A stretch of 64,000 nucleotides of DNA from Sediminicola sp040566555 (GCF_040566555.1 NZ_JBEWYP010000001.1:747759-811758), one strand, 5' to 3'; numbered from the stretch's first letter, positions 35,223 to 43,799 are shown. Notes: generated from the letters alone by a model not told the origin. Numbers and translations: made by a program.

Positions 35223-36878
35223 TTATGCAAGCATGGTAACGGGGTTCTCTAAAAACGCCCTTAGTGTTTGCATAAACTGTGCTCCAGTAGCACCATCTAC
35301 AGTTCTATGATCACAAGCCAAGGTAACCGTCATGGTATTACCTACCACAATTTGACCGTTTTTAACCACCGGCTTTTCAACGATTGCACCTACAGATAAT
35401 ATCGCAGAGTTGGGCTGGTTGATAATGGAAGTAAATTCCAAAATTCCGAACATCCCAAGATTGGATACTGTAAACGTACTACCTTCCATTTCTGCCGGAG
35501 TCAATTTCTTGTTCCTTGCTTTTCCTGCCAAATCACGTACAGATGCGCCAATTTGAGTTAGGCCCATTTGATCCGTAAATTTCAAAACAGGAACCACAAG
35601 TCCATCTTCAACAGCAACCGCAACTCCAACACTTATATGGTGATTGTAACGGGTGGAATCCCCATTCCATGAAGTGTTTACTTGTGGGTGCTTCCTTAGA
35701 GCCATGGCACATGCCTTAACCACCATATCATTAAAAGACACTTTAGTATCTGGCAAGCTATTGATCTGTTCTCTTGAAGCTTTGGCATTATCCATGTCCA
35801 CTTCAATAGTGAGATAGTAATGAGGGGCGCTAAATTTAGATTCTCCCAACCTTTTTGCGATTACTTTTCGCATTTGGGAATTTTTCACCTCTTCACTACT
35901 TTCCTCACCTATAGGTGCGGCAAACGTCATACTTTGTGCTTTTTCAGCAGGAGCGGCAGTTTGAGCCGGTGCTGATGCGGCAGCCTTTTGAGTTGGCTGA
36001 TAGTTCTCAATATCCTTCTTCACTATCCTTCCGTGATCGCCACTTCCGGTAACAGTTGAAAGATCGATGCCTTTTTCATCCGCTATTTTTTTCGCTAAAG
36101 GAGAAACAAAGATTCTCTTACCATCACTTGCGGCTACAGGAGCAGAGGCAGGAGTAGATTTTTCTTCGTCTTTCGCCTCGGCTTTCTTTTCAGTTTTCGC
36201 TGCGGGTGCCTTTGCACCACCAGATGAAGCTCCACTCAAAATGCTTTCTACATCGGTGCCTTTTGGACCTATAATTGCCAAAACAGCATCAACAGGAGAA
36301 GATTCACCCTCTTTTATCCCAATATACAATAAGGTACCGGAATAGAATGATTCAAATTCCATGGTGGCCTTATCTGTTTCGATCTCTGCAAGGATATCTC
36401 CTTCTTCAACCTCATCACCCACTTGTTTCAACCAGGAAGCAACAGTTCCTTCTTCCATGGTATCACTTAAACGGGGCATTTTTATTATTTCAACACCCTC
36501 TGGAACTTCAGATGTTCCAGCGGTACTTTCAGAAGTTGCATCATCAGATTCCGATGGCGCTTCCGCTTCTTCTTTTTTTGTTTCTTCTGATTCAGTTGAA
36601 GTTGCTGAGTCCCCGCTCAAGAGTCCAGAAATATCTTCTCCTTCTTCTCCAATAATTGCCAATAGGGAATCAACAGGAGCTCCATCACCTTCTTGAATGC
36701 CAATATGAAGTAACGTACCCTCGTGAAATGATTCGAACTCCATTGTAGCCTTATCAGTCTCGATTTCGGCTAAAATATCACCTTCCTCAATTTTGTCACC
36801 TACTTTTTTAAGCCACTTAGCTACCGTACCTTCTTCCATGGTATCGCTAAGTCTTGGCATATTAATTACTTCTGCCAT
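35223..36878 (-). CDS. pdhC: Pyruvate dehydrogenase E2 (dihydrolipoamide acetyltransferase)
   Basis: This 551-residue core subunit of the pyruvate dehydrogenase complex has two tandem lipoyl domains, with lipoylation sites Lys43 and Lys170 in ETDKATMEF. Ala/Glu/Ser-rich linkers join them to a peripheral-subunit binding domain (about 260-300, VSPLAKKIADEKG). The catalytic domain has DHRTVDG near the C-terminus. The acetyl group passes from E1 to CoA through the lipoyl arms. The start is 4 bases after the pdhA stop. E1-beta (pdhB) and E3 are not in the window. Confidence 0.95.
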   Translation of the reverse strand: MAEVINMPRLSDTMEEGTVAKWLKKVGDKIEEGDILAEIETDKATMEFESFHEGTLLHIGIQEGDGAPVDSLLAIIGEEGEDISGLLSGDSATSTESEETKKEEAEAPSESDDATSESTAGTSEVPEGVEIIKMPRLSDTMEEGTVASWLKQVGDEVEEGDILAEIETDKATMEFESFYSGTLLYIGIKEGESSPVDAVLAIIGPKGTDVESILSGASSGGAKAPAAKTEKKAEAKDEEKSTPASAPVAASDGKRIFVSPLAKKIADEKGIDLSTVTGSGDHGRIVKKDIENYQPTQKAAASAPAQTAAPAEKAQSMTFAAPIGEESSEEVKNSQMRKVIAKRLGESKFSAPHYYLTIEVDMDNAKASREQINSLPDTKVSFNDMVVKACAMALRKHPQVNTSWNGDSTRYNHHISVGVAVAVEDGLVVPVLKFTDQMGLTQIGASVRDLAGKARNKKLTPAEMEGSTFTVSNLGMFGILEFTSIINQPNSAILSVGAIVEKPVVKNGQIVVGNTMTVTLACDHRTVDGATGAQFMQTLRAFLENPVTMLA

Positions 36879-36882
36879 CTAC

Positions 36883-37881
36883 TTATAATTTATGTGGTAA
36901 AAATGGATAATCCTCTTGCTCGTATACCATGTCGTACAATTGTTGTACTGGTGGGTAATCTGATTCGTCCGCGAATTTCTCACATTCGGTAACCAAGTCC
37001 TTTACGCGCTTGTTGATTTTCTTGATCTCATCATCGGTAGCATATTTGTTTTCCTTGATAATTTCCAGCATTTGATTGATAGGATCTATTTTCTTGTATT
37101 CCTCAACCTCATCTTTCGTTCTGTAATGTTGCGCGTCTGACATAGAGTGACCTCTATATCTATATGTTTTCATCTCTAAAAATGTTGGTCCACCACCACT
37201 TCTGGCTCTTTCCACCGCTTTGCTAACTTCCTTGGCCACTGTTTCCGGATCCATACCGTCCACTGGTCCACAAGGCATTTCGTAGCCTAAGCCCAATTTC
37301 CAAATATCAGTTGAAAAAGATGTTCTGGCCACAGAGGTACCCATAGCGTAACCATTATTTTCACAGATAAAAACAACTGGAAGTTTCCAAAGCATTGCCA
37401 AGTTGAAACTTTCGTGAAGTGATCCTTGTCTAACAGCACCATCACCCATATAACAAAGGGTTACCGCTTCTCTTTTAAAATATTTGTCGGCAAAAGCCAT
37501 ACCAGCTCCCAAAGGAATTTGGCCCCCTACAATTCCGTGACCTCCGTAAAATCCTTTTTCCTTTGAAAAGATATGCATGGAACCTCCCATTCCCTTGGAG
37601 GTACCTGTAACCTTACCATACAACTCTGCCATTACCCTTCTTGGATCTACGCCCATTCCGATAGGCTGCACGTGATTACGATAGGCTGTGATCATCTTAT
37701 CCTTAGATAGGTCCATAGCATGCAAAGAGCCTGCTAAAACTGCCTCTTGCCCATTATACAAGTGCAAAAAGCCTCTTACTTTCTGTTGAATATAGACTGC
37801 GGCTAGTTTATCCTCAAATTTTCTCCAGAACAACATGTCCTCATACCACTTAAGGTAGACCTCTTTGGTTATTTTTTTCAT
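36883..37881 (-). CDS. pdhA: Pyruvate dehydrogenase E1 alpha subunit
   Basis: This 332-residue thiamine-diphosphate enzyme subunit has the TPP motif GDGAVRQG followed by FICENNGYAMGT. The phosphorylation-loop-like region RYRGHSMSDAQHYRT marks it as the alpha subunit of the alpha2beta2 E1. It decarboxylates pyruvate with a PdhB partner encoded elsewhere. It forms a pdhA-pdhC operon with a 4-base gap, and a TATTTTTG box lies 42-49 bases upstream of the ATG. Confidence 0.95.
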   Translation of the reverse strand: MKKITKEVYLKWYEDMLFWRKFEDKLAAVYIQQKVRGFLHLYNGQEAVLAGSLHAMDLSKDKMITAYRNHVQPIGMGVDPRRVMAELYGKVTGTSKGMGGSMHIFSKEKGFYGGHGIVGGQIPLGAGMAFADKYFKREAVTLCYMGDGAVRQGSLHESFNLAMLWKLPVVFICENNGYAMGTSVARTSFSTDIWKLGLGYEMPCGPVDGMDPETVAKEVSKAVERARSGGGPTFLEMKTYRYRGHSMSDAQHYRTKDEVEEYKKIDPINQMLEIIKENKYATDDEIKKINKRVKDLVTECEKFADESDYPPVQQLYDMVYEQEDYPFLPHKL

Positions 37882-37922
37882 TAATTCAGTATTTATTGAA
37901 GCTTATGTATCAAACAAGGAAA

Positions 37923-37930
37923 CAAAAATA
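37923..37930 (-). promoter_or_regulatory. Probable -7 box of the pdhA promoter
   Basis: On the minus strand TATTTTTG fits TAnnTTTG. It would give a leader of about 35 bases before the pdhA ATG. No well-spaced -33 TTTG is visible. Confidence 0.4.
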
Positions 37931-38046
37931 CACATAAATTCAATAGAGAAAAAAAATTGAAGAAAAAGCTAGCAAGAAACCACAAAAAGGCAGAAAAATA
38001 TGAAATAAGGGCTCTATCTGTAAATCCCTAAGGCTTACTAATGAGA

Positions 38047-38532
38047 TTAACCTAAAAACGACTTCCCAAAAGCCAGTGGGAGAATATCCCCAATGGAATT
38101 ACATTTAAGAACTTCACCGGTCTCCCCCATTAACATCAATTTAATAGGAGTTTCTTGCTTTTGTTCGTATTCAGATATGGCCTGTCTGCAATTACCACAA
38201 GGCGCAGCTGCCTCTTTAACCACATACTTTTCAGAAGTTGCCGTTATGGCGATTGCCTTGATGGTTACCCCAGGATATTTGGCCCCTGCGTAGAATACCG
38301 CTACCCTTTCGGCACACAGGCCGGAAGGATAGGAAGCGTTTTCTTGATTATTTCCAATTACAATTTCACCATTTTCCAATAGTACGGCGGCACCCACTAA
38401 AAAGTTGGAATACGGTGCATATGCATTTTGTCTGGAAGCAACAGCTGCTTTCATAAGTTTTTGATCTTCTACCGACAAATCGTCGAAGTTGTCAAAAACG
38501 GTCATCTCAAAGGAAATGGTCTGTTTTCTCAA
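38047..38532 (-). CDS. cdd: Cytidine deaminase
   Basis: This 161-residue enzyme converts cytidine and deoxycytidine to (deoxy)uridine. The zinc site is complete: CAERVAVF and PCGNCRQ, as in tetrameric cytidine deaminases. The reading frame begins at a TTG (38532); the first ATG is nine codons later (38505). The longer form is preferred because the segment before the ATG (KQTISFEMTVFD) resembles the N-terminus of flavobacterial homologues. The location next to porV is the usual one in Flavobacteria. Confidence 0.92.
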   Translation of the reverse strand: MRKQTISFEMTVFDNFDDLSVEDQKLMKAAVASRQNAYAPYSNFLVGAAVLLENGEIVIGNNQENASYPSGLCAERVAVFYAGAKYPGVTIKAIAITATSEKYVVKEAAAPCGNCRQAISEYEQKQETPIKLMLMGETGEVLKCNSIGDILPLAFGKSFLG

Positions 38533-38599
38533 GGAATATTATTTTAACGGTTATTGTATGGTTTCAAATATACTATAACCAATAGGAAGCTTTGTTCTA

Positions 38600-39745
38600 T
38601 TAATCGTTTAAAAATTCTTCCCCTAAATTAAAGGTAAGTGAAAATCTAAGTGTATTCTCCAATGGGTTCTGCACCTTGGAAGAAGAGAACAGGTACGATA
38701 GGTCTATCTGTGTAGCCTTAAATTGGAATCCTGCTCCCAATGTAAAGAATTTTCTAGATCCCTTATCTTCGCTCTCATTAAAGTACCCGGTACGTAACAT
38801 GAAGGCATTTTGGTATTTATATTCCAGACCCAAAGCCCAGGTAACTTCTTTTAATTCTTCACTAAATCCATCAGGAGCATCACCAAAAGATTCGAACACT
38901 CCGCTAAAGAATCCGATTTTTTGATACTCTTCGTTATCAGCCGAATCCACATCCCCGTCGCCATCAAAATCTCTTGGGGTTGGCACCAATAGTTTATTGA
39001 ATTCTGAGGTTATTCCCAAAACATTATCTTGATCCAGTATAAAATCAAAACCGGCACCGAACTTTAAATTGGTAGGTAAGAAGTTTCCTTGTCCGCCTTC
39101 ATCATATGCAATTTTACCTCCAAGATTGGACAGGTTGAAACCTGCCCTCCATCTACCGTCAAAATTATTGTATGCTATTTCCCTGGACCGATAATATCCG
39201 GCCACATCAACCGCAAAAGAACTCGCTGCCTGAGAATCTGCACCGGCATCGTCTTGGAATTTTAAATTGGAACTAATGAACCTTCCACCTACTGCCATGG
39301 AAAAGGTCTGACTCAATTTCAAGGAATATGAACCATCCAGTGCCAATTCATTTGGTTTAGCGGTGGTCCCTGGATCATTGGCAAATTGTCTTAATTCTAT
39401 TTCACCCAAAGTAAAATAGCGCAAGCTTAAAGCAAAGGCACTTCTGTCATTAAGCTTGTTATAGTACCCTGCGTTTAATAAGGCAATATCTGTAATAATA
39501 CTTTCCAAATAAGGGGTGTAGCTCAAGCCTATTCCCATTTTCCGTTCCGCAAAAGCAAATTTTGCCGGGTTCCATTGCTGTGAAAAGGCATCTGTAGAAG
39601 TTGCAACACCCATGTCTCCCATACCAGCTGCCCTAGCATCTGCTGCAATAGTTAAAAAAGGAACAGCAGTTGTGATTACACGGTTTTCTTGGGCGGATAA
39701 TTTACATACCAATACGAATAACGTAAGCGTCAATATTTTTTTCAT
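38600..39745 (-). CDS. porV: Type IX secretion outer-membrane protein PorV
   Basis: This 381-residue outer-membrane beta-barrel of the FadL-like PorV/LptO family has a signal peptide ending KLSAQE. The N-terminal mature segment ITTAVPFLTIAADARAAGMGDMGVATS is diagnostic. An Asp-rich loop (DGDGDVDSADNEE) near 265 may bind calcium. PorV shuttles C-terminal-domain cargo from the translocon to the attachment complex, in which PorU is the sortase. In Flavobacterium johnsoniae porU lies between porV and gldJ; here only 431 non-coding bases do. Confidence 0.95.
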   Translation of the reverse strand: MKKILTLTLFVLVCKLSAQENRVITTAVPFLTIAADARAAGMGDMGVATSTDAFSQQWNPAKFAFAERKMGIGLSYTPYLESIITDIALLNAGYYNKLNDRSAFALSLRYFTLGEIELRQFANDPGTTAKPNELALDGSYSLKLSQTFSMAVGGRFISSNLKFQDDAGADSQAASSFAVDVAGYYRSREIAYNNFDGRWRAGFNLSNLGGKIAYDEGGQGNFLPTNLKFGAGFDFILDQDNVLGITSEFNKLLVPTPRDFDGDGDVDSADNEEYQKIGFFSGVFESFGDAPDGFSEELKEVTWALGLEYKYQNAFMLRTGYFNESEDKGSRKFFTLGAGFQFKATQIDLSYLFSSSKVQNPLENTLRFSLTFNLGEEFLND

Positions 39746-40176
39746 TTTCTACTTTTGATTAAGCCAGTTCTCAAAAATGCTCAATTAATTTGAATAACTA
39801 AAATAAATTAGATGTATTACAACTTAACGAACATTTTGACGATATCTTATGTTCTTATTAAAAAAAACGATGATCCTACGGATATCCTCCGTTAAATAAC
39901 AGTTTTATTCCTATCCTTGGTCAAATATAAGCACTTCTATGTACCCAAAAAGAATAGAGTTCTGCCATACTATTCTTGGGTTTATACCGTTATGGATTTT
40001 GTAAGCATGTACTATACGTGAATGAATGGCCAGAATTAATGAAAAAAAATGGAAAAGTGTAAAATATTATGCGCTTATCATCGTTCTAATAGCCAAATGC
40101 GAATCAATTTAAATCAAAATACGAATCCCAAACTACTTAATAGCAGTTTATATTTTTTTGAACTCAAGTCCTAATT
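39746..40176. other. 431-base divergent intergenic region porV/gldJ
   Basis: This A/T-rich region contains no coding frame of note and no porU remnant that I can read on either strand. It must carry both divergent promoters. A TATATTTTTTTG stretch at about 40149-40160 is a loose match to the -7 consensus for gldJ. Confidence 0.6.
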
Positions 40177-41841
40177 ATGAAAAAACAATTTATCAAAGTT
40201 GTACTCTCTTGTATAGTGGTAGCAGGAACTTTTACCAGTTGTAGTAAAAACTCCTCTTCATCAAAGAATACGTCCAGAGCTACCGGCTGGAAAATTAATG
40301 ACAAAGATGGTGGTTTCCAGTTCAATTCAGACTTTAAGGAGCAAGAAACGGCTCCAGGTCTTGTTTTTGTTGAAGGTGGAACTTTTACCAAGGGTAAGGT
40401 ACAGGATGATGTTATGCACGATTGGAACAACACGGCTACCTCTCAACATGTTCAGTCCTTTTATATGGACGAGACAGAGGTTACCAACGTGATGTATCTT
40501 GAATATTTAGACTACCTAAAAAGTGTTTATCCTCCAGACAATCCTCAGTATGCACATATTTACACAGGTGCCTTACCTGATACTTTGGTGTGGAGAAACA
40601 GATTAGGGTTCAACGAAACAATGACCAACAACTACCTGCGTCATCCTGCATATGCAGAATATCCAGTAGTAGGTGTGAATTGGGTACAGGCTACACAGTT
40701 TGCCGAATGGAGAACAGATCGTGTTAACGAGGTGATGTTGGAACGCGAAGGTTATTTGGCACAAGAGGCAAAATATAAGGCCCTTGATGGTGAAGGTAGT
40801 GGTACTTTTAGTACTGAAGCCTATTTGATGAGACCAGAATCTGTCTACAATGGCAGTATTGATTCCCTTCAGGGCAAAAAACAAAAGGATTCAACAAATG
40901 TATTCGCCAAAAGAAGCAGTGGGATTATATTACCAGAATATAGACTACCAACAGAAACTGAATGGGAATATGCCGCACAGGCCCAAATAGGACAAAGGGA
41001 ATACAACAACTATAGAGGAAGAAAAAAATATCCATGGGAAGGTGACTACACAAGAAATGGACAAAGAGTTGGTAGGGGCGACCAATTGGCCAACTTTAAA
41101 CAAGGAAAAGGTGATTATGGCGGAATTGCCGGGTGGTCCGATGACGGAGCTGACATAACTGCTGAAGTAAAATCATACAAAGCCAATGATTTTGGACTAT
41201 ATGATATGGCAGGTAACGTTTCTGAATGGGTTGCCGATGTTTACAGACCTATTGTAGATGACGAAGTAAGTGACTTCAACTATTATAGAGGAAACGTTTA
41301 TATGAAATCTGCCATTGGAGAAGATGGTAAGGTAAATGTACTAAGGGATGAAATAGTTTACGATACTTTACCAAACGGAAAGATCGTAGCAGTTAACCTT
41401 CCTGGAGAAGTAAAAATGGTACCTGTTGATGAGCAAGAGACCTATTTAAGAACAAATTTCTCTTCCAGTGACAATAGAGGTTACAGGGATGGTGAACCAG
41501 GATCAACGAGATATTATGACCAATTCAGTGATGATGAGGAGGACAACAAGAAAAAGAGTATGTACAATTCTCCAAATCATAAAATTGAAGTAGACTCTAT
41601 TGGTAAATTGGTTGGAAAATACGACAAATCAAATGATAGAAACACCTTGATCAACGATGAAGTAAGAGTCTTCAAAGGTGGATCATGGAGAGATAGAGCT
41701 TATTGGTTAGATCCTGCACAACGAAGATACATGCCTCAATATATGGCCACTGACTATATTGGTTTCAGATGCGCCATGTCCAGAGTAGGTTCTAAGTCGA
41801 AAAATAAAAACAAGACTGTAAGAACTAAAAAAGCTAAATAA
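40177..41841 (+). CDS. gldJ: Gliding motility lipoprotein GldJ
   Basis: This 554-residue lipoprotein has its signal peptide end at VAGTFTSC. It carries an FGE-sulfatase-like (formylglycine-generating-enzyme) domain: FVEGGTFTKG, then FYMDETEVTNVMYLEYL, YRLPTETEWEYAAQAQ, YDMAGNVSEWVADVY and FKGGSWRDRAYWLDPAQRRYM. It is needed for gliding and for stability of the GldK/type IX apparatus in Flavobacterium johnsoniae. The catalytic cysteines of true FGE are not evident, so the role is structural. The length is close to known GldJ. It is divergent from porV and followed by a strong terminator. Confidence 0.96.
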   Translation: MKKQFIKVVLSCIVVAGTFTSCSKNSSSSKNTSRATGWKINDKDGGFQFNSDFKEQETAPGLVFVEGGTFTKGKVQDDVMHDWNNTATSQHVQSFYMDETEVTNVMYLEYLDYLKSVYPPDNPQYAHIYTGALPDTLVWRNRLGFNETMTNNYLRHPAYAEYPVVGVNWVQATQFAEWRTDRVNEVMLEREGYLAQEAKYKALDGEGSGTFSTEAYLMRPESVYNGSIDSLQGKKQKDSTNVFAKRSSGIILPEYRLPTETEWEYAAQAQIGQREYNNYRGRKKYPWEGDYTRNGQRVGRGDQLANFKQGKGDYGGIAGWSDDGADITAEVKSYKANDFGLYDMAGNVSEWVADVYRPIVDDEVSDFNYYRGNVYMKSAIGEDGKVNVLRDEIVYDTLPNGKIVAVNLPGEVKMVPVDEQETYLRTNFSSSDNRGYRDGEPGSTRYYDQFSDDEEDNKKKSMYNSPNHKIEVDSIGKLVGKYDKSNDRNTLINDEVRVFKGGSWRDRAYWLDPAQRRYMPQYMATDYIGFRCAMSRVGSKSKNKNKTVRTKKAK

Positions 41842-41862
41842 GCTAAAACAAATCTTAAATAT

Positions 41863-41891
41863 AAAAAAGCCCTGTTCGCAGGGCTTTTTTT
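41863..41891 (+). terminator. Rho-independent terminator after gldJ
   Basis: AAAAAAGCCCTG-TTCG-CAGGGCTTTTTTT is a stable stem with a TTCG tetraloop and a long T run, about 22 bases after the gldJ stop. It shows that the small genes downstream need their own promoter. Confidence 0.9.
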
Positions 41892-42440
41892 ATGCGTTGA
41901 AATCTGGATCAAAAATATAAAAAAAGAGCCTGGTAAAAAAAAGGCACCTCCAAAGAGGCCAGCCTGTAGCCTAAGAGCCGATTATAAAAAGACACATGGC
42001 ATATTAAAAGTACATAATGCATTCCTTAGGCTACATAGCCCCCATACTTCATTTAATATCTTCTAATTAATGAACAATGCCATTGGCTTAGCCGCTATCA
42101 ATGTTTGGATGGACACCTCTATTACAGTCAAAATCGTATAGCACCCATCTATGGTACATCTCCTAAAACAAGTTGTCCGTCTATAACAATGGATAATTCC
42201 TGCACCATTATACGCCAATTGAATACCTAGACCCTATTTGATTGCAATCATAGATGATCAGACTGCTTAATCGTTAATCTCAAATCGTTACTGATCATAC
42301 CATTACTTTGACTGAGCTAAATTTTATAAGCCTTGATCAACCAATAATTCAAGTTCCCAATCAAAAGTGATAGAGGATTTAGTGATACAGCACCTGCATA
42401 AACAGCTAAAAAACAAATAATTAGAATTCTTAATATCGGT
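41892..42440. other. Gene-free stretch between gldJ terminator and first small gene
   Basis: About 550 bases carry no convincing coding frame in six readings. The only structure I can point to is a perfect 11-bp inverted repeat, TGTAGCCTAAG (41965-41975) and CTTAGGCTACA (42025-42035), 49 bases apart. Otherwise it looks unconstrained. Weak resemblances to the spacer at 42850-43200 (for example around TTTGATTG) suggest the tandem duplication may once have been longer. Confidence 0.5.
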
Positions 42441-42451
42441 GACTAAGGTGT

Positions 42452-42579
42452 TTTATCCGTTAAAATACCTACACAAAAGCGTATTTCAACCCCTTAAAGC
42501 TGCATTTCATCGAATTGTACCAATATTTTGTAGGAAAGGCCTTTATAGTATAAGAACCAAAACATTAACAAGCGTTCAT
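42452..42579 (+). promoter_or_regulatory. Control region of small gene 1 (conserved with copy 2)
   Basis: The blocks shared with the second gene are TTTATCCGTTAAAATAC (42452-42468), TTTCAACCCC (42484-42493), TTTCATCGAAT (42505-42515) and TTAACAAGCGTTCAT (42565-42579). The two TTTCA blocks are direct repeats 21 bp apart, two helical turns. No TAnnTTTG box is present, so the gene may use another sigma factor or an activator. Confidence 0.6.
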
Positions 42580-42624
42580 ATTTACATTAACAAAATTGAA
42601 ATAACAATCTAAATACCCCAGATC

Positions 42625-42795
42625 ATGAAAAACGTATTATTAGTAAAAGAGATTTATTCAGAAGCTTTTAGAAATTTAGGAAGTAAGTTTACAAAGCATT
42701 CATTTAAGGCATTGACACTTTTATTCGCTTCTAGTTATTTAATTGCATTATATGCATTGGTTTTTAGGATTTCCACGGGTTTTGCTTTTGAGTAG
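42625..42795 (+). CDS. Small membrane protein, DUF6747-like, copy 1
   Basis: This 56-codon gene runs MKNVLLVKEIYSEAF... to ...STGFAFE. The basic, amphipathic first half (residues 1-28) is followed by one hydrophobic segment (about 29-47, LTLLFASSYLIALYALVF) and a short conserved tail FRISTGFAF. I recall this tail and the MKN..L.KEIY.EAF start from a flavobacterial family listed as DUF6747; the function is unknown. Codon usage and the conserved frame relative to copy 2 (43 of 56 residues identical) show that it is real. It has its own control region and terminator. Confidence 0.85.
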   Translation: MKNVLLVKEIYSEAFRNLGSKFTKHSFKALTLLFASSYLIALYALVFRISTGFAFE

Positions 42796-42819
42796 GATTA
42801 AGAGCAAAGGGTTTTGTAG

Positions 42820-42846
42820 AAACGTCCCACTTAGGGACGTTTTTTT
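42820..42846 (+). terminator. Rho-independent terminator of small gene 1
   Basis: AAACGTCCC-ACTTA-GGGACGTTT followed by more T residues, 25 bases after the stop. The stem sequence differs from that of copy 2 although the genes are paralogous. Confidence 0.88.
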
Positions 42847-43224
42847 GTTTTAGGGCATTGAGCGCATACTTTACACATCCTAATCAATAAGAGAGCTTCT
42901 ATATCTCTGATTCTCAAACCCAACAACTTAGTTAGGCCGCCACTCCTCCTATCTCTCCCATTTGATTGTAAACAATATTAATGGTATTTCCGTAACAGAT
43001 ACTCCTTCCAGAATACTCTATTTAGCTAATTATGTCCTTTACTAATTCAGCAACTTTGTGGACACCCTCCTTTTCTTACAGAATTGTTCCGGGCAGATTA
43101 CGCATTTTTCTTATCCCGCACCTTTCCTATCCGCCTGGTATTGGCTCTTTTACCCTTATTTACACGACTCTAATTTGCTTAATTTCAACAATTTACACCT
43201 ACACATAAACGATAATATTAACCG
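42847..43224. other. Spacer between the two small genes
   Basis: About 380 bases hold no believable gene. A 76-codon frame from a GTG at 43058 runs through the conserved control blocks of copy 2 and has no family resemblance. I see no repeats beyond the control region described separately. Confidence 0.5.
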
Positions 43225-43340
43225 TTTATCTGTAAAAATACAGCATTTCAACCCCCAATACTTGTATTTCATCGAATATTTAAAATAATATGTAAGAATC
43301 CCCCTTCTATATAAAGAGCATCACGTTAACAACTGTTCAT
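43225..43340 (+). promoter_or_regulatory. Control region of small gene 2 (conserved with copy 1)
   Basis: The same blocks occur in the same order as in copy 1: TTTATCTGTAAAAATAC (43225-43241), TTTCAACCCC (43246-43255), TTTCATCGAAT (43267-43277) and TTAACAACTGTTCAT (43326-43340). The gap between the TTTCA blocks is 11 bases in both copies. The gap after the first block is 4 bases here against 15 in copy 1, a difference of 11, about one helical turn. Confidence 0.6.
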
Positions 43341-43387
43341 CTAAATATTAACATTAACAAATTAGAAAATTTAAATATCCCCAAATC

Positions 43388-43558
43388 ATGAAAAACGTAT
43401 TATTAATCAAAGAGATTTATTCGGAAGCTTTCAGGAATTTAGGAAGCAAAATTGCAAAACATTCATTTAAGGCTTTGGCTTTTTTCTGTGCATCAACATA
43501 CTTTATTGCACTTTATGCATTCGCCTTTAGGGTTTCTACAGGTTTTGCTTTTGACTAG
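43388..43558 (+). CDS. Small membrane protein, DUF6747-like, copy 2
   Basis: This is a 56-codon paralogue of the gene 763 bases upstream, ending ...VSTGFAFD. It has the same design: a charged N-terminal half, one hydrophobic segment at about 29-47 and a conserved tail. The 13 differences are mostly conservative and cluster in the hydrophobic segment (TLLF to AFFC). The invariant parts are the N-terminal KEIYSEAFRNLGSK and the tail STGFAF, which suggests that these make specific contacts. It has its own control region and terminator and precedes murF. Confidence 0.85.
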   Translation: MKNVLLIKEIYSEAFRNLGSKIAKHSFKALAFFCASTYFIALYAFAFRVSTGFAFD

Positions 43559-43582
43559 GGTACAAAAGCAATAGGTTTCGGT

Positions 43583-43612
43583 AAAAAAACACTCCTTTTG
43601 GAGTGTTTTTTT
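43583..43612 (+). terminator. Rho-independent terminator of small gene 2
   Basis: AAAAACACTCC-TTTT-GGAGTGTTTTTTT, 25 bases after the stop. It separates the small gene from murF. Confidence 0.88.
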
Positions 43613-43799
43613 ATGTTCAAAATTTTCTTTAAAATAGGTCTTATATAGTTTTTCCAATGTACTCTTTTCTTATAGGAGTTACCATGGCAGATTATTATAT
43701 AAATACACCTAGTATAAATTTATATCTAAAAAAAAGTAAGATTTTCCTTTTTGGTTTTATCTTGCCTTTATATTTAATTATAACATCACCTTTTGTTAA

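Noticed and set aside
36019..36880. Repetitive sequence in pdhC as a DNA repeat element
   Set aside because: The repeat is the two lipoyl domains and the Ala/Glu-rich linkers of E2, a normal protein feature.
43058..43288. 76-codon frame from a GTG between the two small genes
   Set aside because: It runs through the conserved control blocks of copy 2, has no relative in copy 1's corresponding region, and has a composition like random A/T-rich DNA.
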